Positions 54,553 through 62,355 of a DNA stretch of 64,000 bases are shown in pieces. This DNA comes from Lysinibacillus agricola. Lineage in GTDB: Bacteria > Bacillota > Bacilli > Bacillales_A > Planococcaceae. The DNA is taken from positions 1,863,501 through 1,927,500 of the forward strand of contig NZ_CP067341.1 of NCBI RefSeq assembly GCF_016638705.1. The letters are read 5' to 3'. Made by a program: the position numbers and the translations under genes. The notes beneath the pieces were generated by a model. It was given only the letters and a program-made list of their open reading frames with translations. It made no database searches and was not told the DNA's origin. Position 1 is the stretch's first letter, and every line of letters starts with the position of its first letter.

Positions 54553-56043
54553 ATGGCCACGTTAGATAAAGATTTATTAGCCATTCAAGAAATGAGAGAC
54601 GCCGTGAAACGTGCCAATATTGCACAGGCTGCTTACATGCAGTATTCACAGCAGCAAGTAGATAGTATTGTCAAGGCTGTTGCCGATGCGGCATTCAAAG
54701 AGGCAGAACGATTGGGAAATATGGCTGTTCAGGAAACAGGGATGGGCATACCTAATCATAAAAAAATGAAAAATGAGGTTGCCTCTAGAGATGTCTATGA
54801 AGATATTAAAGATTTAAAGACTGTTGGTGTCGTAGGTTTCGATCGAATGAAGAAAGTTACAGAGATCGCTAGTCCGTTCGGAGTGATCGCGGGCATTGTT
54901 CCAACGACAAACCCAACATCAACAGCTATCTTTAAAACACTTATTTCATTGAAAACTAGAAATGCTCTCGTACTAAGCCCACACCCATATGCGGCTGAGT
55001 GTACAAAGGAAGCCTTAGAGGTTTGTAGAGTAGCTGCAGAAAAAGCAGGAGCACCAGAAGGATTGCTACATTGTTTAACAATGTCCTCTATGGAGGCTAC
55101 GCAACAATTAATGAAGCATCCAGATATTCACTTAATTTTAGCGACTGGTGGCGGTGCACTAGTAAAAGCAGCCTATAGTTCAGGCAAACCTGCTTACGGT
55201 GTAGGCCCAGGAAATGTCCCGGCTTACATTGAAAAATCAGCAAATATTCCTAAAGCGGTTCGTCAGCTTGTACAAAGTAAGTCTTTTGATAACGGCACAA
55301 TATGTGCAACAGAGCAATCAATTATTGTAGACAAAGCCATTGCAGAGCAAGTTTTAACAGAGTTAAAGAAAAACAATGCGTATATTTTGAGTGATGAAGA
55401 GAAGGTGAAGATGGAGAAGTTGATCTCTCCTGTTCCTGGGAAAGTAAATCCTCAAATTGTAGGTAAATCAGCAGCATGCTTAGCAGATTCTGTCAATATT
55501 ACTGTACCAGAAGAGACAAAAGTACTTGTTGGTCTGGAAACAATGATCGGCAAAAATATTCCATTTTCACTGGAAAAACTGTCACCGATTTTTGCGTTAT
55601 ACACAGTAGAGGATAGCACAGAGGCAAAACAAGTGATGATTGATCTACTGAATATTGGTGGGCGTGGACATACATGTTCGATTCATACAGAAAATGCAGC
55701 ATTAGCGGAGCAGTTTTCAGTTGAATTACCAGTGTCCAGAATTGTAGTTAATACATTATCATCTATTGGCGCTGTTGGTGGAACTACTGGATTGGCACCA
55801 TCCTTTACATTAGGGTGTGGTACGTTTGGTGGCAATATTACGTCCGATAACATTACAGCGAGACATTTATTGAATATTAAACGTATGGCTTATGGCATTA
55901 AAGATGTAGATGTGCCGAAACCAGAATTCTTAGTACAACCAGTAGTAGAGAATATTAAGGCACAAGATCCATCTTTGGATACAGCAGTAGTTCAACAAAT
56001 TGTTGATCAAGTATTAAAACAAATCACATTACAAAATAAATAA
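54553..56043 (+). CDS. eutE: EutE acylating acetaldehyde dehydrogenase
   Basis: This 496-residue enzyme makes acetyl-CoA from acetaldehyde, CoA and NAD+. It has FGVIAGIVPTTNPTSTAIFK, ATGGGALVKAAYSSGKPAYGVGPGNVP and the catalytic Cys in SFDNGTICATEQS. Unlike the enterobacterial enzyme, which has an N-terminal targeting helix, here the amphipathic helix is at the C-terminus (DTAVVQQIVDQVLKQITLQ), closely resembling the EutC and second-PduL leaders. GAAAGGAGGGG precedes ATG. Confidence 0.94.
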   Translation: MATLDKDLLAIQEMRDAVKRANIAQAAYMQYSQQQVDSIVKAVADAAFKEAERLGNMAVQETGMGIPNHKKMKNEVASRDVYEDIKDLKTVGVVGFDRMKKVTEIASPFGVIAGIVPTTNPTSTAIFKTLISLKTRNALVLSPHPYAAECTKEALEVCRVAAEKAGAPEGLLHCLTMSSMEATQQLMKHPDIHLILATGGGALVKAAYSSGKPAYGVGPGNVPAYIEKSANIPKAVRQLVQSKSFDNGTICATEQSIIVDKAIAEQVLTELKKNNAYILSDEEKVKMEKLISPVPGKVNPQIVGKSAACLADSVNITVPEETKVLVGLETMIGKNIPFSLEKLSPIFALYTVEDSTEAKQVMIDLLNIGGRGHTCSIHTENAALAEQFSVELPVSRIVVNTLSSIGAVGGTTGLAPSFTLGCGTFGGNITSDNITARHLLNIKRMAYGIKDVDVPKPEFLVQPVVENIKAQDPSLDTAVVQQIVDQVLKQITLQNK

Positions 56044-56059
56044 TTTGGAGGAATGACAA

Positions 56060-56338
56060 ATGAGTACAGCATTAGGAATGGTAGAAACAAAAGGACTAGT
56101 AGGAGCAATTGAAGCAGCGGATGCAATGGTGAAGGCTGCTAGCGTTAATTTAGTAGGAAAAGTACATGTTGGTGGCGGTATTGTCACTGTATTAGTTCGT
56201 GGTGATGTAGGTGCAGTAAAAGCAGCTACTGATGCAGGAGCTGCAGCGGCACAACGTGTTGGAGAGCTTCTATCTGTACATGTAATCCCACGCCCACACC
56301 ATGAGTTGGAATTAATTTTACCAAAAGCAGAGGCTTAA
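56060..56338 (+). CDS. eutM: EutM-type BMC shell protein
   Basis: This 92-residue canonical single-domain BMC-H protein contains [48 protein letters not shown] and [14 protein letters not shown]. It makes flat hexagonal shell tiles. TTGGAGGAATG lies upstream. It is the last gene before the tandem-repeat array. Confidence 0.95.
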   Translation: MSTALGMVETKGLVGAIEAADAMVKAASVNLVGKVHVGGGIVTVLVRGDVGAVKAATDAGAAAAQRVGELLSVHVIPRPHHELELILPKAEA

Positions 56339-56361
56339 TTTTATTTATAGTCCGAACAAAG

Positions 56362-56610
56362 GCGACGGATAGAATCACTGTAGCGACGGAAAGAAGAGCC
56401 GAAGTGACGGAAAGAGACACCGAAACGACGGATAGAAGCCAAAGCGGCGGAAAGAAGAGCCGAAATGACGGAAAGAATCTAGGAAGCGACGGAAAGAAGA
56501 GTCGAAGCGGCGGAAAGAAGAGCCGAAATGACGGATAGAAGTCGAAGCGACGGAATGAAGGCCCGAAACGACGGATGGAAAAGTCAAAGCGACGGATAGA
56601 ACATCATAAA
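56362..56610. repeat. 12-unit tandem array inside the eut operon
   Basis: Twelve imperfect units of 19-22 bases follow the pattern GCGACGGAAAGAAGAGCCGAA. GACGGA (or GGCGGA) with an AGAA-like stretch is the constant core, and the end of each unit varies. Units 2, 5, 7 and 8 are the most alike. Orientation is the same throughout. Nothing is encoded on the plus strand, and no ribosome binding site appears. Confidence 0.9.
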
Positions 56611-56616
56611 TGGAAG

Positions 56617-56647
56617 GCAGGATGCTACACATTGTACCTCATCCTGC
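56617..56647 (+). terminator. possible hairpin/terminator after the array
   Basis: GCAGGATG pairs with CATCCTGC around a 15-base loop; the following TTTCATTT is a weak T-tract, so it may attenuate but probably does not end transcription before pduL. Confidence 0.5.
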
Positions 56648-56684
56648 TTTCATTTCCAACAACAATATAATAGAGGTGGCTAAC

Positions 56685-57275
56685 GTGAAAACAGCGACAA
56701 AAACATTTCCTGTGGCCATTTCAGCTCGTCATATACATGTCAGTGAAGAGGATTTACAGGCACTTTTTGGTCCAAATGCAAAGCTAACGAAGGATTTTGA
56801 TCTTTCGCAGCCAGGACAATTTGCAGCCAAAGAGCGTGTCTCCATTGAGGGGCCAAAAGGTGTCCTTCACAATGTACGTGTATTAGGTCCTGTAAGAGCG
56901 GCAACACAGGTGGAAATTAGTCGAACAGATGCAATGAAATTAGGATTAACCCCTCCTTTAAGGCAATCGGGTGATATCGAAAGTTCGGCTAGCATCAAAT
57001 TAATTAATCAAGAAAAAGAAATAATTATCAAGCAGGGAGTCATTGTTGCACAGGCACATATTCATATGACGGAAGAAGATGCGCTAGCATTGGACGTACA
57101 AAATAATGAATTAGTATCTGTTGAAGTGGATAGTGAGCGACCTGTGACGTTTCGTGGAGTTGTAGTTCGTGTGTCGAACGATTTTAGTTTAGAGATGCAT
57201 ATTGATACAGATGAAGCGAATGCGGGCTTTATTGAACAACAAGCCCAAGGAAGAATTATCAGATCATTGACGTAA
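56685..57275 (+). CDS. pduL: PduL-type phosphotransacylase, short paralogue
   Basis: This 196-residue zinc enzyme makes acetyl-phosphate from acetyl-CoA. Both PduL halves are present: FPVAISARHIHVSEEDL, FDLSQPGQFAAKERV and TQVEISRTDAMKLG, then AQAHIHMTEEDA and LEMHIDTDEANAG. The His-rich ARHIHVS and AQAHIHM segments bind zinc. It lacks a leader helix, so it may work in the cytosol. GTG 56685 has AGAGGTGG upstream and gives the proper start. Confidence 0.9.
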   Translation: MKTATKTFPVAISARHIHVSEEDLQALFGPNAKLTKDFDLSQPGQFAAKERVSIEGPKGVLHNVRVLGPVRAATQVEISRTDAMKLGLTPPLRQSGDIESSASIKLINQEKEIIIKQGVIVAQAHIHMTEEDALALDVQNNELVSVEVDSERPVTFRGVVVRVSNDFSLEMHIDTDEANAGFIEQQAQGRIIRSLT

Positions 57276-57287
57276 GGAGGGGGTTAG

Positions 57288-58154
57288 ATGCAGGAAAATT
57301 TAATCCAAAAAGTTGTTGAAGAAGTATTGCAGCAAGTTTTAAAAAATCAGCCTTCCTCTCAACATGACGGAAAAATCCCTGTTGGTGTATCAGCACGACA
57401 TGTCCACCTTGCTCAAGCGGAAGTGGAGCAGCTTTTTGGTGAGAATTATCAATTAACACCGAAGTTTGAGCTTTCACAGCCAGGACAGTTCGCTGCTGAG
57501 GAAACAGTTGTTATTGCTGGTCCAAAGGGTTCCGTTGAGCGAGTACGCATTTTAGGTCCAGCTCGTTCATTATCCCAAGTAGAAATTAGTTGGACAGATG
57601 CGATGAAACTAGGAGTTAAGCCACCATTAAGAATATCAGGAGATATTAAAGGTTCAAGTCCTGTGACACTTATTGGTCCAAAGGGCAGTGTCGTGCTAAA
57701 TGAAGGACTTATTATTGCGCAAGCTCATATTCATATGTCACCAGCTGACAGTGCTCGGTTCCAAGTAGTGGACGGACAATCGGTACAAATTAAAATAGAA
57801 GGTTTAAGATCGATTATTTTATCAAATGTAACGATTCGCGTTTCAGAGCGTTATCGCTTGGAGATGCATATCGATACAGATGAGGCAAATGCAGGTTTAA
57901 TCCAACAAGGCGCATTTGCAGAGATTGTCAATGCTCAGGCTAATGAACAAATGAATGTCAAAGAACTTCCGCCAATCGTAAGTCAAGCTGAAAGACCATT
58001 AAGCTATCAATTTGATAAGAAGCTACTTTCGCAAGTAGAAGTACTTGAAATAGAAGCACGAGAAATTGTTGTTCCCAAAAAAACAATTGTGACAGCATTG
58101 GCTTATGACAAAATACGAGAGTTGAATAAGACGTTAACAATTCGCTCTGAGTAA
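57288..58154 (+). CDS. pduL: PduL-type phosphotransacylase with leader helix and C-terminal extension
   Basis: This 288-residue second copy has the same motifs (VGVSARHVHLAQAE, FELSQPGQFAAEETV, AQAHIHMSPADS, LEMHIDTDEANAG). It begins with an amphipathic leader (ENLIQKVVEEVLQQVLKN), the encapsulation signal known for PduL. After the enzyme (about residue 225) it has 65 extra residues ending EIVVPKKTIVTALAYDKIRE, a motif like the VVPP..IVTPLARD segments seen in other microcompartment proteins. ATG 57288 after AAGGAGGGGG; 12 bases from its paralogue. Confidence 0.9.
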   Translation: MQENLIQKVVEEVLQQVLKNQPSSQHDGKIPVGVSARHVHLAQAEVEQLFGENYQLTPKFELSQPGQFAAEETVVIAGPKGSVERVRILGPARSLSQVEISWTDAMKLGVKPPLRISGDIKGSSPVTLIGPKGSVVLNEGLIIAQAHIHMSPADSARFQVVDGQSVQIKIEGLRSIILSNVTIRVSERYRLEMHIDTDEANAGLIQQGAFAEIVNAQANEQMNVKELPPIVSQAERPLSYQFDKKLLSQVEVLEIEAREIVVPKKTIVTALAYDKIRELNKTLTIRSE

Positions 58155-58193
58155 TTTTAGTATAATCTATGCGGGATAAAGAGGGTGAAGTTC

Positions 58194-58478
58194 ATGCAGA
58201 TGGGAAGAGTGATAGGTAGTGTATGGGCAACACGTAAAGAAGAAGGGTTGAATGGCTTAAAATTATTAATTATTCAACCAATCGATTCCAATCAACAGCC
58301 GATTCGTACAGAAATTGTTGCAGCTGACCGTATCGGGGCAGGAATTGGAGATGATGTGCTCATTACAAGTGGTGGATCATCCCGATATATTATGAAAGAA
58401 AATCCGTTGCCTATCGATGCGGTCGTTATAGGTATTATCGATTCTACAGAAGTGATGCGAGGTGAAGAGAATGAGTAG
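58194..58478 (+). CDS. eutN: EutN/CcmL-type pentameric vertex protein
   Basis: This 94-residue beta-barrel protein caps the twelve corners of the shell: MGRVIGSVWATRKEEGLNGL, KLLIIQPID, DRIGAGIGDDVLITSGGSSR and DAVVIGIID. GAGGGTGAAG precedes ATG 58194. The next gene begins inside its 3' end (8-base overlap), so vertex and shell tile are co-translated. Confidence 0.93.
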   Translation: MQMGRVIGSVWATRKEEGLNGLKLLIIQPIDSNQQPIRTEIVAADRIGAGIGDDVLITSGGSSRYIMKENPLPIDAVVIGIIDSTEVMRGEENE

Positions 58479-58836
58479 CGCTATTGGAATGATTGAGACA
58501 AAAGGATTAGTAGGCTCTTACGAAGCTGCTGATGCGATGATAAAGTCATCAGATGTAACTATCGTCAAGCAAGAGTTCGTTGATGGTGGAATTGTGACAA
58601 TCGTCGTGAAAGGTGATGTTGGTTCTGTCCAAGCAGCAGTAGAAGCTGGAAAAGCCGCTGCAATGCGCGTTGGAGAACTATTAGGTGCTCACGTAATTCC
58701 TAGACCAGATGAAGATGTTTTTCAAATGATTAAAGGGCCAGAAGCACCAAAGAAAAAGCCAGCATCAGCTTCAACATCAACGCGTGCTAAAAAAACGACA
58801 GAAACAGCAGCTACTGAAAATCGAGGTGAGGCTTAA
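58471..58836 (+). CDS. BMC shell protein with lysine-rich tail
   Basis: This is a 121-residue single BMC domain ([56 protein letters not shown]) followed by about 30 residues rich in Lys, Ala, Ser and Thr ([16 protein letters not shown]). It is a EutM/PduJ-like tile with a EutK-like extension but without a recognisable DNA-binding fold. ATG 58471 after GAGGTGAAGAG. The stop shares a base with the next start. Confidence 0.9.
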   Translation: MSSAIGMIETKGLVGSYEAADAMIKSSDVTIVKQEFVDGGIVTIVVKGDVGSVQAAVEAGKAAAMRVGELLGAHVIPRPDEDVFQMIKGPEAPKKKPASASTSTRAKKTTETAATENRGEA

Positions 58837-59783
58837 TGACATTTCGAAAAAGTAAAATCGCTGTTATCGGAGCGGGTCATACAGGCTCGACATTAAGTTT
58901 ATTTTTAGCCCAAAAAGAGCTAGGAGATGTTGTCCTGTTAGATATTCCAGAAGTGGAAAATCCGACAAAGGGAAAGGCGTTGGATTTATTACAAACAGGA
59001 CCAATCGAAAAGTTTAATGTTTCTATTAAAGGAACGAGCAATTATGAGGATATAGCTGGAGCAAGTATTGTCATTATTACAGCTGGTATTCCTCGTAAAC
59101 CTGGTATGAGTCGTGATGACTTAGTGACGACGAATGCAAAAATCATTCAACAAGTTTCTAAACAAATCAAACACTATGCACCTAACAGCATAGTCCTTAT
59201 ATTAAGCAATCCAGTCGATGCCATGACCTATGTTTGCTATAAGGAAACAGGCTTTCCAAAAAATCGTATCATCGGTCAATCAGGTGTATTAGATACAGCG
59301 CGTTTTAATACATTTGTAGCACAAGAACTGCAAATTGCACCAGAGGATGTATCAGGATTTGTTTTAGGTGGACATGGAGACGAAATGGTTCCTCTAATTC
59401 GATATTCCTATGCTGGAGGGATCCCATTAGAAAAACTGATTCCTCAAGACAGACTACAGCAAATCGTAGAACGTACACGTAAAGGTGGCGGAGAAATTGT
59501 TGGTTTGTTAGGTAATGGTAGTGCTTATTATGCGCCAGCTGCTGCATGTGCACAGATGGTCGAAATCATTATGAAAGATCAGCGTAAAATAATTCCTTCT
59601 ATCGCCCTTTTAGAAGGAGAGTACGGTTACCACGAATTATTTTTAGGGGTGCCGACAATATTAGGTGGCAATGGCATTGAATCGGTCATAGAATTGCACC
59701 TTACAAATGAAGAACAAACGGCGCTCCATCAATCGGCAGAAGCCGTCAAACAAGTATTAACAATTTGTCAAAACATAGGGTAA
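58836..59783 (+). CDS. mdh: malate dehydrogenase inside the eut operon
   Basis: This 315-residue NAD-dependent dehydrogenase of the lactate/malate family has [19 protein letters not shown] for [20 protein letters not shown] (the MDH-type substrate loop with two Arg), [22 protein letters not shown] and the catalytic His in [11 protein letters not shown]. The sequence points to malate, not lactate. Eut operons usually carry an alcohol dehydrogenase for NAD recycling; here this gene stands in the last position, 1-base overlap with the BMC gene. It has no leader helix. Confidence 0.9.
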   Translation: MTFRKSKIAVIGAGHTGSTLSLFLAQKELGDVVLLDIPEVENPTKGKALDLLQTGPIEKFNVSIKGTSNYEDIAGASIVIITAGIPRKPGMSRDDLVTTNAKIIQQVSKQIKHYAPNSIVLILSNPVDAMTYVCYKETGFPKNRIIGQSGVLDTARFNTFVAQELQIAPEDVSGFVLGGHGDEMVPLIRYSYAGGIPLEKLIPQDRLQQIVERTRKGGGEIVGLLGNGSAYYAPAAACAQMVEIIMKDQRKIIPSIALLEGEYGYHELFLGVPTILGGNGIESVIELHLTNEEQTALHQSAEAVKQVLTICQNIG

Positions 59784-59882
59784 TCAGACTCTATACAACA
59801 ATAAGATATGTAGGATCCCCAACTATATATTTGTTGTTATAACATTTAGCTCTTAAAAAATGTTTGATTGGAAACCGAACAT
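59784..59882. other. gap after the eut operon
   Basis: No convincing terminator is present; ACAACAATAAGATAT and ATATATTTGTTGT can form only a weak stem. Confidence 0.4.
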
Positions 59883-60076
59883 TTAACTTCTTTCAGCAGA
59901 AGTCTCCCACCTCTATAGGTGGTGAGATGAATGCGGTTTTAAGTCACTTTTCAGCGAGTGTCCAAACATCCGCTGAAAGAAGTTAAAGCCTCCGGCGGAT
60001 GTCACGGAAATCGGAAAGGAGTTCTTTGTGCAAGCACAAAGCCGATTCCGGACGCAATTATGCCGAGGCATAATTG
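59883..60076 (+). repeat. triple-hairpin dispersed element, full copy
   Basis: This 194-bp copy shows the structure best. Hairpin 1 ends are 59883-59897 and 59972-59986 (15 bp, perfect); inside it CCCACCTCTATAGGTGG recalls IS605 left ends. Hairpin 2: CTTTGTGC/GCACAAAG inside CGGAA(A)TCGG/CCGATTCCG (60005-60050). Hairpin 3: CAATTATGCCGAGGCATAATTG (60055-60076). No coding frame. Confidence 0.9.
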
Positions 60077-60118
60077 ATCTTGAAAGCTAGTTAAAATTCC
60101 CCCGTATTTATATAGAAT

Positions 60119-60166
60119 AAGAAGCTCTCTTTGATCGTGAAGGCGACGAGGAGAGCTTCTTTCATT
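60119..60166. terminator. terminator-like hairpin
   Basis: AAGAAGCTCTC pairs with GAGAGCTTCTT around a 21-base loop, followed by TTCATTT. It may end the eut transcript or the leftward MFS transcript. From 60167 to 60368 only a single unit related to the 56-kb array (GAAGAGGCGGATAGAGCATC at about 60268) stands out. Confidence 0.65.
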
Positions 60167-60368
60167 TACTCATTCAAAATGTAATAGTTCCTATTTAAGA
60201 TATTAAATATTTCTTTGGGCATACGGCATACGGACAAGAAACTACGCGTTGAGCCCATAGTAACAGAAGAGGCGGATAGAGCATCATAAAGGAAGGAGTT
60301 GTCGCTGGAACGTTTGGAGGAGAAGCGTCACAAAGCTACACCCCAACTTTTGTATCTATTTAGAAACA

Positions 60369-61511
60369 TTATTTATCCTTTCTTTTATGTAAATAAGGAA
60401 ATAATGATAGTAACCCTAGGGTAGCTAAACAAACGCCAATCCACAGTGGTGATATATAGCCAAATCCATTACTAATACCTAGGCCGCCTAGTGATGAACC
60501 AATAACAATACCAAGCGTAATAAAAGAACTATGAATGGTGTTAATCATCGTGCTATTAGTAGCTGTTTTCATCACTCTCGCTACCATGGCTGGATTCATT
60601 GAAACACCAGTCAAGCCAATAAAAATAGTAGTAATAACGGCAATGTATTTATTTTCAGCTCCTAAAGCAAATAAAGACAATGCTACGATTAAAATCATCA
60701 ATCCACTCAAAAGTGTTTCCATTGTATATTTATCAGCAAACTTGCCAATCACTATATTCCCGATTACTGTTGCACTTCCATAGAGAGCAAGTAAGTATGG
60801 AATACTTTCGCTTGAAAAGCCCGTGATATTTGTAAAGATAGGGGTGAAGTAACTAAACGCTGCAAACGTACCACCTATAATAAACATACTTGTTATGTAC
60901 GCTGCCCAAAGATGAATATTCTTAAAGTGCATGAGCTCGTCTTTCCATTTTAATAGTTCTTTGTTTGGTGATGAGGGGAGTAACAACTGAATCATAATCC
61001 CGGACACTAGTACGAGAATAGAAACAAACCCAAAACTAATACGCCAACCAAAATTTTGCGAGATAATCGTTGTTATAGGTAAGCCTATGACTGTTGCGAT
61101 CATTAAACCTGCAAGTACAGTAGATGCAGCTTTACCTCTCGAATTAGGCGGAACCAATGTTGCAGTAAAGGAAATGGCTACACCAAATGCTGAAGATGAA
61201 GCAATACCAGTAATAATTCGTGAAACCATCATACTATCATAGCTCCAAGCAATAGCTCCGAGCGACTGGCCAATTAAAAATACAAACATTAAAAGTAATA
61301 AAGCTTGTTTACTGCGCATTCGTAAAAGAGTTGCAGTTAAAATAGGTCCTCCTACTACCATTGCTCCTGCATAAGCTGTAATTAAATAACCGATTGAAGA
61401 TATAGGAACCTGAAATGCGAGAGCAAGTTCGTTCATCATACCTGCAACCATAAATTCCGATGTAGTCATACAAAAAATTGCTAAAGCTAGTAAATAAATG
61501 ATCGATGGCAT
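60369..61511 (-). CDS. DHA1-type MFS efflux transporter
   Basis: This 380-residue twelve-helix protein belongs to the AraJ/YdhP-like branch: LALAIFCMTTSEFMVAGMMNEL, SIGYLITAYAGAMVVGGPILTA, MVSRIITGIASSSAFGVAISF and PPNSRGKAASTVLAGLMIATVIGLP (motif C). Members export drugs or sugars. The ATG at 61511 follows TAGGAGTC. A TetR gene lies immediately upstream, and an operator-like palindrome sits 23 bases before the start. Confidence 0.87.
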   Translation of the reverse strand: MPSIIYLLALAIFCMTTSEFMVAGMMNELALAFQVPISSIGYLITAYAGAMVVGGPILTATLLRMRSKQALLLLMFVFLIGQSLGAIAWSYDSMMVSRIITGIASSSAFGVAISFTATLVPPNSRGKAASTVLAGLMIATVIGLPITTIISQNFGWRISFGFVSILVLVSGIMIQLLLPSSPNKELLKWKDELMHFKNIHLWAAYITSMFIIGGTFAAFSYFTPIFTNITGFSSESIPYLLALYGSATVIGNIVIGKFADKYTMETLLSGLMILIVALSLFALGAENKYIAVITTIFIGLTGVSMNPAMVARVMKTATNSTMINTIHSSFITLGIVIGSSLGGLGISNGFGYISPLWIGVCLATLGLLSLFPYLHKRKDK

Positions 61512-61533
61512 AAAAAGACTCCTAAATTCATTA

Positions 61534-61551
61534 TTGTAACGTTCGGTACAA
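61534..61551. promoter_or_regulatory. TetR operator candidate before the MFS gene
   Basis: TTGTAACGTTCGGTACAA is an 18-base palindrome with one mismatched pair per half at most. It sits between the MFS start and the TetR stop. A related site, TTGTACTAAGCGGTCAA, lies before the TetR gene. Confidence 0.6.
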
Positions 61552-61574
61552 AATTCGTGCTAAAAAAGAGCGCA

Positions 61575-62171
61575 CTAAGCGCCGAAAATAGATTCTAATG
61601 TTCCGTTCATAATCTGTTCAGACAACATCCGATTTTGCATCGAAACATTAAGAACACGAAACCCGTAATAACTGCTTAAAAATAGACTAGCTAATTCCTC
61701 GGCTGTTTGCTTTTTTGAAATTTCGCCAGTTTGCAATCCTTCCTCCATTACTTTTTCAATAGCTTGTTTAAGAAGTTCAACATGCCGTGAGAAAATTTCT
61801 TGAACCATTACGTCATTCTTTGCGCTCTCCACACTGGCATTTATTAACAAACAACCCTTTTGATCAATCTTCTCAAAATCTTCCTTTAATGCCCATTCGA
61901 AAAAATTACTTAACCGCTCTTTCAATGCGATTGGAGCATTTAATAATTCCTTCTGTTCCTTAATTCCAAACTCATGGTAGCGTTCTAATACTTGTTTATA
62001 CAGTTCATGTTTACTACCAAAAGTATTGTATAAGCTGCCTTTCCCAATTCCAGTATCATTGCATAAATCCTGTGTAGAACACCCCTCATATCCTCTTTTC
62101 CAAAAGGTTTTCATGGCGACATCTACAATTGAGGAATACTCAAACTCTCGGGGTCTGCCTCGTTTATTCAA
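61575..62171 (-). CDS. TetR/AcrR-family regulator
   Basis: This 198-residue repressor has the N-terminal DNA-binding helices RGRPREFEYSSIVDVAMKTFWKRGYEG, then STQDLCNDTGIGKGSLYNTFGSKHELY, and a ligand domain from about residue 60 (ALKEDFEKIDQKGCLLINASVE is typical of the branch with TetR_C_16-like domains). It is in the same direction as the MFS gene and 63 bases from it. GGAGGAGGATAAA precedes ATG. It probably represses both genes until the exported compound binds. Confidence 0.9.
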   Translation of the reverse strand: MNKRGRPREFEYSSIVDVAMKTFWKRGYEGCSTQDLCNDTGIGKGSLYNTFGSKHELYKQVLERYHEFGIKEQKELLNAPIALKERLSNFFEWALKEDFEKIDQKGCLLINASVESAKNDVMVQEIFSRHVELLKQAIEKVMEEGLQTGEISKKQTAEELASLFLSSYYGFRVLNVSMQNRMLSEQIMNGTLESIFGA

Positions 62172-62210
62172 ATTTATCCTCCTCCCATATACATTAATAG
62201 AATATCCTTT

Positions 62211-62227
62211 TTGTACTAAGCGGTCAA
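62211..62227. promoter_or_regulatory. second TetR operator candidate
   Basis: TTGTACTAAGCGGTCAA, 40 bases before the TetR start, matches the 61534 site in its left half and would allow self-repression. Confidence 0.5.
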
Positions 62228-62283
62228 TAAAAGTTTTCAGTCAAGGAAAGTAAAAGATAAAGAGATAAAAGTATAAGTCTTGA

Positions 62284-62314
62284 TTGACTTTGTCCTTAGG
62301 GGAAGGTGTATAAA
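62284..62314 (+). promoter_or_regulatory. MerR-type promoter with 19-bp spacer
   Basis: TTGACT and TATAAA are separated by 19 bases. The spacer has the imperfect dyad CCTTAGGGGAAGG expected for a MerR-family site. The start would be about 34 bases before the GTG of the MerR gene. Confidence 0.75.
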
Positions 62315-62355
62315 TGAATTGTAGCAAGTAACAAATAAATGAGTGAGGTGGTTTT

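Noticed and set aside
56362..56610. CRISPR array in the eut operon
   Set aside because: The units are contiguous imperfect repeats of about 21 bases with no constant-repeat/unique-spacer pattern, no leader and no cas genes.
56375..56632. Minus-strand 85-codon frame with FGSSFRRF repeats
   Set aside because: It is a by-product of a 21-bp repeat period (a multiple of three), antisense to the operon, without a ribosome binding site.
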